64,000 nt of DNA from NCBI GenBank assembly GCA_020628865.1, contig JAHDEJ010000002.1, positions 62,001 to 126,000 on the forward strand, given 5' to 3'. The DNA comes from Acidimicrobiales bacterium. GTDB lineage: Bacteria; Actinomycetota; Acidimicrobiia; Acidimicrobiales; SHLQ01. The notes below the pieces were generated by a model. It searched no databases. It was not told where the DNA came from and saw only the letters and a list, made by a program, of their open reading frames with translations. Below are positions 6,498 through 14,052 of this stretch, piece by piece. The position numbers and the translations under genes were made by a program. The stretch's first letter is position 1; each line of letters starts with the position of its first letter.

Positions 6498-8960
6498 GTG
6501 GGTACAACACGATTGACGACGTTGCCGGGATTGGACCGGATCGGAACCACGAGCGCTGACGGCGCCGCCGGGACGATCAGCCTGATCATCGGTCCGGGGG
6601 GAAGCGGCAAGACCCGTGTCCTCGACGACCTCGCCGCCCGTGGCGCCGATCGAGGCCACCGTGCACTCGTGTTGGCCGGCTCGATGGTCGGCACGCCGCT
6701 GGCCATTCCCGACACGGTCGAGGCAGATGTCCTTCTCGTCGACGACGCCCATTTCCTCGACGCAGCAGAGACCACCGAACTCCTGCGGCTCGTCGAAGAC
6801 CGCAGCCGGTCCTTCGACATCTGCGTCGCGATGCGCCCGATTCGTGAGCACCTCCTGCTCGGACGGCTCGTCGAAGTCGCCGAGCGCCGCGGCACGCTCA
6901 TCGAGCTCGGCCCCTTCTCCGACGACGAACTGGCCGGTGCGCTCGCCGAGCACGTCACCGACGGCGTCGACGGCGCCGTCTTCGACAAGGTGCGCGAGCT
7001 CACCCATGGTCAGCCCCTCATCGTCGACCGCCTCGTGTCCGGCTGGATGACCGACGGACGCATCGAGCGTGGCCGGCTCGTGGCCGAACCGGACCCGGCG
7101 CCCGTCGCCCTCGAACGAGCCCTGCTCGGGCCCGTCCGTCAGCTCGATGAAGCGGCTCGCCACCAACTCGCCGCCCTCGCCCGGACGACCGTGGACCAGC
7201 CGAACGGCCACACGAGCCCCGCGTTCGACCAAGATCCGACCCAGCTGATCGACCACGGCCTCGTCGGTGCGGACGGCATGCCCCCGGCGGTGGCGCACAC
7301 GGTGCTCCGCCTCCTCTCCCCCGCCGATCTCGCAGCCGGCGAGCTGCTGCTCGCCGAGACCCTCGCTCGGGGCGGCGCCACGCCGCTCGAGATTGCGGAA
7401 CGCTTCTGGGGCACCGCCGAACCCGGCCAGAACGCCACCGCAGCGTGGATCGCCGCCGGCGACGAGCTGCTCGCCACCGATCCGGCCGCTGCGGCGGAAT
7501 GGTACGGCCGAGCCAACCAGACAGAACCAACCTCGGACACGCTGGCACGACGGGCCGTCGCCCTGGCCGCTGCCGGGGACGGCGCGGGCGCCAACCACGC
7601 CATCGCCGACGTGCTCCGCCAGGACCCCCGCAACGCGCTGACCCTCGGCGCCGGCGCCCAGCTGGCAGCCGGGCAGGGCCGCTGGGACGAGGCGGCCGAA
7701 CTCCTCGAAGCGATCGACCATCATCCTCGCTGGCCGCTCGGTCTCGTCGATGCGCTCAACGACGCCACCCTCCTGCTCTCCGGGCGGACCGCGTCCACCT
7801 CGACCAGCAACGCCGGGGCCGACCCGACCGCTTCGCTGGTGCAGGAAGCCGTCGATGCGCTGCGGCTCTCCCTCGAACACATCCCGGACACCACCGCCCT
7901 CACGGACTCCATCCGGGCGCTGGCCACCCGAGCGGGCGACGTGAACGTCACGCCCGACCTTCCGGTCAACCCCTTCGAGATCGGCGCAGCCACTGCGTTG
8001 GCGGCAGGCGAACTCGCCATGGCCGATCTCCTGCTCGATGCTGCCGGAAGCTCCGTATCCGGCAACATCGGGGCGGCGTTGCACGACTGGCTCTCGGTCA
8101 GAGCCGGTGGCACGCCGTCACGTTCGGACCGGGGCGACTCGCTCGCCGAGTCCCCCTATGTCGGCCTGCTCGACCTGGCCGCCGACGCCGTCGACGCTCG
8201 CCGGGCCGGCGACGTGGCCGCAAGCTCCGCTGTGCTGGACAAGCTCCGGCAGGTTGTTGCGCTCGCACCGATCGATGCGCTGACCTTCGACGCTGCCAAC
8301 GAGCTGCTGATCCTCGCAACTCGATTCGGTTCCCGAACGGTGGCCGAGACGCTGCGCCAACGGGTCCTGCGTTTCCTCGCCGATGCCGGCGCTCCGCCCC
8401 TGTGGACGGCCCGCTATCTGTGGTCGCGGATCGAGACGGCTGCCGCCATCCGAGACGTGGACATGGCGAACGAGGCGGCGACGGAGCTGAAGGAGCTCGG
8501 ACCAGTCGGGTCGCGGCTCGACCCGCTCATCACCGCCGCCACCACCTGGGTCGAGATCCTCGAGGAGCGTTGCACCGTCGTCGACGTCAAGGCCGCTGCA
8601 GCCGAGCTCGAGACCAACGGATACCAGTGGGAGGCCGCGCACCTCGTCGGTCAGGCGGCCATCCGCATGCAGAACGCAGCGGAAGCCAAGGACCTGCTCA
8701 ACCACGCTCGAGAGCTTCGGGGCACCACGGCGAGCCCGAGCGGAACCGAAACGGCAAGCCCGTCCGGGCTCTCCGACCGGGAAATCGAGGTCGCCGAGCT
8801 GATTCTCGATGGGCACTCCTACAAGGAGATCGGGTCCCGCTTGTTCATCTCCGCCAAGACCGTTGAGCACCACGTGTCGCACATCCGACGCAAGCTCGAC
8901 GCAACCGGCATCCCCCGGGCCGCCTTCCTCGCAGCACTGCGCAGCGACCTCGGTCGCTGA
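6498..8960 (+). CDS. Large ATP-binding LuxR-family (LAL/STAND-type) transcriptional regulator
   Basis: An 820-residue cytoplasmic regulator. The N-terminal NTPase has Walker A GPGGSGKTR (about residues 33-41) and a Walker B-like VLLVDDAHF. A long alpha-helical Ala/Leu-rich middle resembles TPR-type sensor repeats. The C-terminus is a LuxR/GerE helix-turn-helix (about 757-817) beginning LSDREIEVAELI and including SAKTVEHHVSHIRRKL. The gene converges on the dynamin-like operon, 3 bases from its last stop. In mycobacteria a large AAA/LuxR-type protein (Rv0339c, IniR) lies beside iniBAC and controls it; this is from memory. The shared layout makes this gene the prime candidate for the locus regulator. 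Its binding site is not proven. Confidence 0.9.
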   Translation: MGTTRLTTLPGLDRIGTTSADGAAGTISLIIGPGGSGKTRVLDDLAARGADRGHRALVLAGSMVGTPLAIPDTVEADVLLVDDAHFLDAAETTELLRLVEDRSRSFDICVAMRPIREHLLLGRLVEVAERRGTLIELGPFSDDELAGALAEHVTDGVDGAVFDKVRELTHGQPLIVDRLVSGWMTDGRIERGRLVAEPDPAPVALERALLGPVRQLDEAARHQLAALARTTVDQPNGHTSPAFDQDPTQLIDHGLVGADGMPPAVAHTVLRLLSPADLAAGELLLAETLARGGATPLEIAERFWGTAEPGQNATAAWIAAGDELLATDPAAAAEWYGRANQTEPTSDTLARRAVALAAAGDGAGANHAIADVLRQDPRNALTLGAGAQLAAGQGRWDEAAELLEAIDHHPRWPLGLVDALNDATLLLSGRTASTSTSNAGADPTASLVQEAVDALRLSLEHIPDTTALTDSIRALATRAGDVNVTPDLPVNPFEIGAATALAAGELAMADLLLDAAGSSVSGNIGAALHDWLSVRAGGTPSRSDRGDSLAESPYVGLLDLAADAVDARRAGDVAASSAVLDKLRQVVALAPIDALTFDAANELLILATRFGSRTVAETLRQRVLRFLADAGAPPLWTARYLWSRIETAAAIRDVDMANEAATELKELGPVGSRLDPLITAATTWVEILEERCTVVDVKAAAAELETNGYQWEAAHLVGQAAIRMQNAAEAKDLLNHARELRGTTASPSGTETASPSGLSDREIEVAELILDGHSYKEIGSRLFISAKTVEHHVSHIRRKLDATGIPRAAFLAALRSDLGR

Positions 8961-8963
8961 GGC

Positions 8964-10442
8964 TCAGCCGGCGGCAATCGTCGCAAACAGTCCTTCGCAG
9001 GTCCGCACCGCCACTCGGGCCGCGGACGCCATCGGACGGGGCGACAGCGGGCTCTCGGCCCGCTCGCGCCACTTGCCGAGTTCTTCGAGCACGGCCGCCT
9101 TCTGCTTGTCGGGACCGGAATCCTCCGGTAGCCCGAGCCGACGGTTCACCTGGGTTCCGGATGCGCCGAGGAGCCGTTCCAACTCGGCAAGGCCGTCGCC
9201 GGCGATGTTGAGACTCCCCGAGCGAATGTCGTTGAGTACTCGTAGCTCGGTGAACTCATGGGCGCCGGCGATCGTGCGCTCGATCCGAGCGTCGAGGGCG
9301 TCCGACGTTTGATGTTCGGCCACCAACCGCTGCATGGCGAGGAGCGCCGAGCGCGCCTTCAACGTGTCTCGGCGGGCACCGAAGACATCGAAGAGCGTGC
9401 CTCGGAGCTGATCGATTCCACTCTCCACCCGCAGCATCGACGCCAGGCCCGCGGTGGAGCCGACATCGCCGGTGCGAATCGAGTGGACGGCGAGACGGAC
9501 CCCGAAGAGCCCGAGCCGATGCAGCAGCGCCCGACGCTGGGCCTCGTCGAGGCCGATGTCGGTCGGTGCATTCACGAACCGATCGGTCGTCAACATCAGC
9601 CGGTCGGTTTCGGCCTCTGAGGCCTCAGCCAGCTTCACCAGGCGGCGGTATTCGAGTTCACGCAGCCCGGTCCCCGCCTGGGCAAGGAGCCCGGCCACAG
9701 GAATCACGGTCTGCACCAGGCGCCGAAGTCGCGGGTCGTCGCCGTACCGTCGGGCGATGCGCGCGGCCGAGCTCATGGCGTCGAGGCGGCCCACGGCGAC
9801 CTCGTCGGCCCGGGAGAGCACGGCGACGCAATTGATCGGCGACGGTTGTGCGTACTCGTCCTCGTGGAAGCTGTGCAGAAACGACACGTCCGTGGCGTGC
9901 AGGTGCCGCAGGAGGTAGATGACCGCGTCGGACGGTGTCGACTTCTCGTCGTCGGGCGCGAGGAAGCTGTGGCTTCGAGCGGAGATGTCGGTGGACACGG
10001 ATGCGATACCCGGTGTGTCGATGAGGGTCATCTCTTCGAGGGTCTTGACCGGCCACTCGACCGTGAGCCGTTCGATCTTGGTGATGTCCCGCTCGCCGAG
10101 GTCGACGTCGATGGCGCCGTCTTCCCGCTCGAACGGGAGCTGCGCCGTGCTGCCATCGCGTCCGGTCATCTCGACCCGGTAGACGAGACCATGCTGGTAC
10201 CAGGTGACGAGCTTCGTGCACTCACCTGCATCGGTCGGGGCGAGTTCATCTCCGACGAGCGCGTTGAGGAGTGTCGACTTGCCGGCCTTGACCTTGCCCG
10301 CGATCGCCACACGAAGCGGCTGTTCGGCGCGGCTCGAGATCTCGGCGAGCTCCGGGGCCAACGATGGGACCTCCCTCGCAATCTGCTGACCCAGGTCCAG
10401 AACCTCGGTCAACAGGGCGGAGCGTCGTGGCATCTCACTCAT
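8964..10442 (-). CDS. Dynamin-family GTPase, IniC-like
   Basis: A 492-residue GTPase with P-loop GKVKAGKST (residues 49-57), a conserved Thr/switch region (GECTKL), G3 motif DTPGIAS near residue 141 and a G4-like LSRADE. The C-terminal half is helical, as in bacterial dynamin-like proteins, without an obvious membrane segment. Its ATG overlaps the stop of the preceding dynamin gene by four bases (ATGA), so the two are translationally coupled. The tandem pairing matches IniA/IniC of mycobacteria, where IniA is reported to mediate membrane fission. A heteromeric membrane-remodelling role is inferred from family and pairing. Confidence 0.9.
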   Translation of the reverse strand: MSEMPRRSALLTEVLDLGQQIAREVPSLAPELAEISSRAEQPLRVAIAGKVKAGKSTLLNALVGDELAPTDAGECTKLVTWYQHGLVYRVEMTGRDGSTAQLPFEREDGAIDVDLGERDITKIERLTVEWPVKTLEEMTLIDTPGIASVSTDISARSHSFLAPDDEKSTPSDAVIYLLRHLHATDVSFLHSFHEDEYAQPSPINCVAVLSRADEVAVGRLDAMSSAARIARRYGDDPRLRRLVQTVIPVAGLLAQAGTGLRELEYRRLVKLAEASEAETDRLMLTTDRFVNAPTDIGLDEAQRRALLHRLGLFGVRLAVHSIRTGDVGSTAGLASMLRVESGIDQLRGTLFDVFGARRDTLKARSALLAMQRLVAEHQTSDALDARIERTIAGAHEFTELRVLNDIRSGSLNIAGDGLAELERLLGASGTQVNRRLGLPEDSGPDKQKAAVLEELGKWRERAESPLSPRPMASAARVAVRTCEGLFATIAAG

Positions 10443-12271
10443 CCGGCAGCTCCGATCGCCTCGACCTGGGCCGAAACCTTGGGAATCTCATTCAGGATGT
10501 TCTGCACGATCTTCTTGCGCTTGTCCCGTGACTCCTGGGTGGAGCGAAGCGCCTGCTGGGCCGCAGCCAGCGACTCGGATGTGGACGTACTGAGCTCCTC
10601 GGCCCGTTCCATGAAGTGATCCCGCAGCTGTCGATTGACGTGCCGCAGCGCATCCCGAGCCTCTTTGGAGGCCACGAACTGCGCCTCATCGGTGTACTTG
10701 CGAACCGCCTGCTTGGCCTGCAACCGCCGCTGCGTGAGCGCACGATCGCGCTCTTCCTTGAGCGTCTTGCGACCGACGATTCCCGCCACCGCCGGCGCGA
10801 CCCATGCGGCCAGCGCGATCGGTGCTGCCGCACCGAGCACACCCACCATCACCATGCCGCCCATGCCACCGCGCAGAAGCGTGAAGCTGTTGCCGAGCGC
10901 ACCCTTCTTCTCCGCGATTCCCGAGTCGTCGAACTCCGGCGCGGTGCGGAACGCCGACGGATCGGAGATCTCGAGCCGGTCGGTGATGGCCCGGTGGTCG
11001 GCGTCGAAATGCGAGGAGACCCGCTCGCCCAGCTCGACCGAACGTTGATGCAACAGGGTGTAGTTCTGCACGATTGCGGTGTTCACCCGATCGGAGAGCC
11101 ACGCGCTGAAGTCGTCCCACGTCTTGGCCGGGTCGTTCGCCTCGACCGCCGCCTCGGCGTCCTTCACGATCTCGCGGAAGCGTGCCCGGAGGTCGTGCTC
11201 GACGTCGGAGTTGAGGTCGGTCGTGCCATCGGAGAGCGACTGCTGCCAGCGGGCGGCCTGATTCCGCAGATTCTGCGCTCGCTCCTTCTGCATCTCGAGT
11301 TCCCGCACCTGTCGGGCGGACTCCTCCGGATCGCTCAGTACGGCGAGCTCCGACTCGAGTTGCGGCTTCAGCTCGTTGACGATCTCCCGCAGACTCGACG
11401 AGTACTCCTCGCGTGCCGACGACCGGGTGTTGGCGACGAGCGTGTCCCGCATGTGCGAGATGAGCTCGGAGTAGCCGGACTCGGCGTTCAGTTCTGCGTC
11501 GTTGGACTCGATTGCCATCCGCCGCAGCACGGTCGACACCGGAATGATCGGCACGTCGAGCCCGCGGCGCTCGAGGTGCCCCTTGTTCAGCTCGACGATG
11601 CGTCGCCACTGGGGGTAGAAGTCGATCTTCGGCATCACGAGCGTGACTCGCTGACACATCGAGATGACGACGTCGAGGAAGTCGAGTTCCGGCGCCGTCA
11701 GCTCCTGTGAGGCGTCCGAGACGAACAGCACGGCGTCGGCCGATGGCAACACGCTCATGGTGAGCGCGCTGTGGGTGGATCCGAGTCCGCCGACACCGGG
11801 CGTGTCGATCAGGGCGAGCCCACCAGCAAAGAGCTTGCGCGGGAGCCCGACCCGCACGAGCGCGACCGTGTCGGCGTCGGTTGCCGTGGGCGGCTCGCTC
11901 ACGTAGCTCGGAATGTCCTCGAACTCGATCTCGCGCATCCGGCGCTTGGTCTCGTCTTCCTCGAGCTTGTAGACGACTGCGACCATCGGTTCATCCGCAT
12001 TGCGGATCTCGAGCGGCTTCGCTGTGGCCACGTCGTCGTCGACCGGGCACAACGGGGCGTTGGCGATGGCGTTCACCATCGAGCTCTTGCCCATCTTGAA
12101 CTCGCCGACGACCGCCACCGTGCAGGTCTGATCGGCGAAGCGGTTTGCGGCCGCGTGCGTGCGCTGGTTGAGATCGGGCCGATCCGCCGCGTCGGCGAGG
12201 CGAAGAATCGCCTTCGCCGGCTGCAGGTCGTTGGTGTCGGTCGAACCGCCGGAAGTGGACGTCGCAGTCAT
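10439..12271 (-). CDS. Dynamin-family GTPase with membrane-insertion segment, IniA-like
   Basis: A 610-residue GTPase with P-loop GEFKMGKSS (56-64), G3 motif DTPGVGG near residue 155 and G4-like MPKIDF. Long coiled-coil-forming helices follow. A hydrophobic Gly/Ala/Val segment at about residues 468-498 looks like a membrane-inserting paddle or hairpin, as in bacterial dynamins. A basic helical C-terminus follows it. The gene begins 5 bases after the IniB-like stop and overlaps the IniC-like start, giving the order IniB-like, IniA-like, IniC-like, the same as mycobacterial iniBAC. Likely function: nucleotide-driven membrane remodelling or repair at the cytoplasmic membrane. Confidence 0.92.
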   Translation of the reverse strand: MTATSTSGGSTDTNDLQPAKAILRLADAADRPDLNQRTHAAANRFADQTCTVAVVGEFKMGKSSMVNAIANAPLCPVDDDVATAKPLEIRNADEPMVAVVYKLEEDETKRRMREIEFEDIPSYVSEPPTATDADTVALVRVGLPRKLFAGGLALIDTPGVGGLGSTHSALTMSVLPSADAVLFVSDASQELTAPELDFLDVVISMCQRVTLVMPKIDFYPQWRRIVELNKGHLERRGLDVPIIPVSTVLRRMAIESNDAELNAESGYSELISHMRDTLVANTRSSAREEYSSSLREIVNELKPQLESELAVLSDPEESARQVRELEMQKERAQNLRNQAARWQQSLSDGTTDLNSDVEHDLRARFREIVKDAEAAVEANDPAKTWDDFSAWLSDRVNTAIVQNYTLLHQRSVELGERVSSHFDADHRAITDRLEISDPSAFRTAPEFDDSGIAEKKGALGNSFTLLRGGMGGMVMVGVLGAAAPIALAAWVAPAVAGIVGRKTLKEERDRALTQRRLQAKQAVRKYTDEAQFVASKEARDALRHVNRQLRDHFMERAEELSTSTSESLAAAQQALRSTQESRDKRKKIVQNILNEIPKVSAQVEAIGAAG

Positions 12272-12276
12272 GCAGC

Positions 12277-13173
12277 TCAGGCGTCCAACTCGATCGCCGC
12301 TTCGTCGGCGGCAATCTCCATGGCCTCGGCCTGCAGGTCGGCGCTGTCGACCACCTGCGCTTCGAGCGGCTCGTCGAACACCGGCTCCTCGACGGGAGCG
12401 GCCGTGTTGTTCACGTTGGCCGTCTGATCGCCGGTGACGTCGTTTGCGTCCCCGACGGTGGCCTGGACATCGCCCCCAGCGTCGATTCCGACCTGCGTGC
12501 CGGAGCCGACGTTGGCGTCGCCGCCGGCCTCCACATTGGTCGCATCGCCGCCCACGGCAAGCGCATCGAACTCCGAATCGTTGACGAGCACGTTGCCGTC
12601 GCCGATCGCCGAGTCCTCGATCGCCACGTCGCCGCCGGCCTGCACACCATCGACCTGGCCGGTGTTGACGGCCGAATCGGACACGTCGCCGCCGACCACC
12701 ACTGCGCCGTCGTCGCCGACGTTGGCCGTGTTCGACACTTCCTGGTCGAAGTCGACATCGCCCTCGGCGAGAATCGTCGTGTTCACGCTCTGATCGACGA
12801 ACTGGTCTCCTTCGTCGATGTTGGTCACGTTCGTGACCTCGGTGACGTGTCGGACGACGGTCACCTGGTCCGGGGCGGCAGCTTCCTGCGTGATGATCTG
12901 CTGCACCACGGGTGCCGGCTGATTGGCGATGGCCTCACGCAGCGGCTCGAGTTGTGCCTGCTGTTGCACCGTCAGTGACTCGCTGAGCTGGGCGATCGCC
13001 TGCTGCAGATCCTCGGGCGTCACGCCCTCGTACCCGGCGGACTCGATCGCCTCGAGCGAATCGGCGATCAGATCGACCGCCTCATCCTGTGCCGCATTGG
13101 GATCCGGGACTTCGTCCGTGAGCAGGTCCCAGATGATGTCCCCGATGGCCTCGAGATCTTCCTGTCCAACCAT
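12277..13173 (-). CDS. IniB-like acidic beta-repeat protein, first gene of the dynamin operon
   Basis: A 298-residue acidic protein. Residues 1-60 are helical. Residues about 60-95 are Gln-rich. Residues about 110-270 are Gly/Val/Asp/Asn-rich with regular GGD spacing, including VNTGQVDGV, IGDGN and VTGDQT, closely resembling the middle of the 5121-6308 protein. This looks like a beta-solenoid or adhesive scaffold. There is no signal peptide and no Cys. The ATG at 13173 has GGAGGAG upstream at good spacing. It leads the operon with both dynamin GTPases, in the position of IniB, although sequence similarity to mycobacterial IniB is only in character (repetitive, Gly-rich). Its promoter carries the shared motif. 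Confidence 0.85.
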   Translation of the reverse strand: MVGQEDLEAIGDIIWDLLTDEVPDPNAAQDEAVDLIADSLEAIESAGYEGVTPEDLQQAIAQLSESLTVQQQAQLEPLREAIANQPAPVVQQIITQEAAAPDQVTVVRHVTEVTNVTNIDEGDQFVDQSVNTTILAEGDVDFDQEVSNTANVGDDGAVVVGGDVSDSAVNTGQVDGVQAGGDVAIEDSAIGDGNVLVNDSEFDALAVGGDATNVEAGGDANVGSGTQVGIDAGGDVQATVGDANDVTGDQTANVNNTAAPVEEPVFDEPLEAQVVDSADLQAEAMEIAADEAAIELDA

Positions 13174-13198
13174 GTCGGTCTCCTCCTCGTCACCCCAA

Positions 13199-13244
13199 AC
13201 GCTACGAGTCCGCGTCCCCCATGGAATCGGGGACAACCCCTATT
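13199..13244 (-). promoter_or_regulatory. Regulon motif site 2 and -10 for the dynamin operon
   Basis: On the minus strand, AATAGGGG (13244-13237), TTGTCC, CCGAT (13230-13226). TAGCGT follows with its first base at 13204, 40 bases after the motif start, identical in geometry to site 1. The preceding GACCCCCGGGGG also matches site 1. It lies just upstream of the ATG at 13173. Confidence 0.65.
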
Positions 13245-13273
13245 CCCCCGGGGGTCCAATCGGGCGCCAGCCG

Positions 13274-13909
13274 TCAGTCGAAGGGAACGTCGTCCTCGAA
13301 CGATGTCACATCGTCGAGTTCGGCCACCTCATCGGCGACATCGCCGGTGTGCGGCTCGTCCGCCACAAAGCCGTCATCCAGGTCGATCGGATCGATCGAC
13401 GGCTCGGTCAGCGGATCCGGCATTGGTTCGGGGTACGACTCGTCCAGCTCGAACGCAGGGCTGCCTTCTGGGGCATCAGCACCGTCCAGGGCCTGATCGA
13501 GCGAATCGCCCGGTTCACCGTCGAATTCCAGGGGTTCTGGGGATTCCTCGTCGAGGAACGGGTCGTCGGTGTCGGCCATCTCGTCGAGGGACAGCTCCGG
13601 GGCGCCATGTTCGGCCCACAGGCCCGGCAGCTCGTCGATGTCGATGGAAACGACCGTGTCGAGGCCCGCAGACGGGTCGAGACGGGCGGCCAGCGCCGGC
13701 GGCAGCGCATCGGCGGTCAGCTGCAGCGACATTTCGACATCTGCCGTGTCGAAATCCTCGAAACCGCGTGCGGGCAAGTAGCCCACAGGGTCAGCGAGGT
13801 ACGCCGCCCTCTCGGTGGGTTCTCGCAGAAGGTCCTCCACGAGCCGCAGAAAGCTGGTCACGGTCTGCACGGTACCCACGCACTCCGGAACTGCAATAGG
13901 GGTGTTCAC
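13274..13909 (-). CDS. Acidic protein with IniB-N-terminal-like domain
   Basis: Up to 211 residues. The first part contains VTSFLRLVEDLLREP and then a YLADPVGYLPARGF segment. This matches the pattern of the IniB N-terminal domain (short amphipathic helix, then an A-x-DP-x-G motif) found next to dynamin and Hsp70-like genes in other actinobacteria. The C-terminal 100 residues are very acidic (Asp/Glu/Pro), probably disordered. The GTG at 13909 gives the longest well-spaced start. GTGs at 13870 or 13861 fit IniB family starts better, and regulon site 3 would then lie upstream rather than inside the gene. It is transcribed toward the IniB-like operon but separated from it by that operon's own promoter. 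Confidence 0.75.
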   Translation of the reverse strand: MNTPIAVPECVGTVQTVTSFLRLVEDLLREPTERAAYLADPVGYLPARGFEDFDTADVEMSLQLTADALPPALAARLDPSAGLDTVVSIDIDELPGLWAEHGAPELSLDEMADTDDPFLDEESPEPLEFDGEPGDSLDQALDGADAPEGSPAFELDESYPEPMPDPLTEPSIDPIDLDDGFVADEPHTGDVADEVAELDDVTSFEDDVPFD

Positions 13910-13913
13910 CGAT
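13895..13913 (+). promoter_or_regulatory. Regulon motif site 3 upstream of the first Hsp70-like gene
   Basis: AATAGGGG (13895-13902), TGTTCA, CCGAT (13909-13913). No -10 is seen at the 40-base spacing. A TAGATT at 13963-13968 could serve the gene at 14053. The site also overlaps the longest candidate start of the minus-strand IniB-N-like gene, so it may act on both directions. Confidence 0.5.
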
Positions 13914-14052
13914 CCACCCCCGGTCCCGACGATCCGACTCCACATGGGGCCTTCAGCGCGGCTAGATTCGGCGCCGCGGCCCGCTCCCCACCCCGGGAAA
14001 CGGCCGGAATGGCTGGACCCCGGCACCACGGGGTGGAAAAGGGACGGAACTG

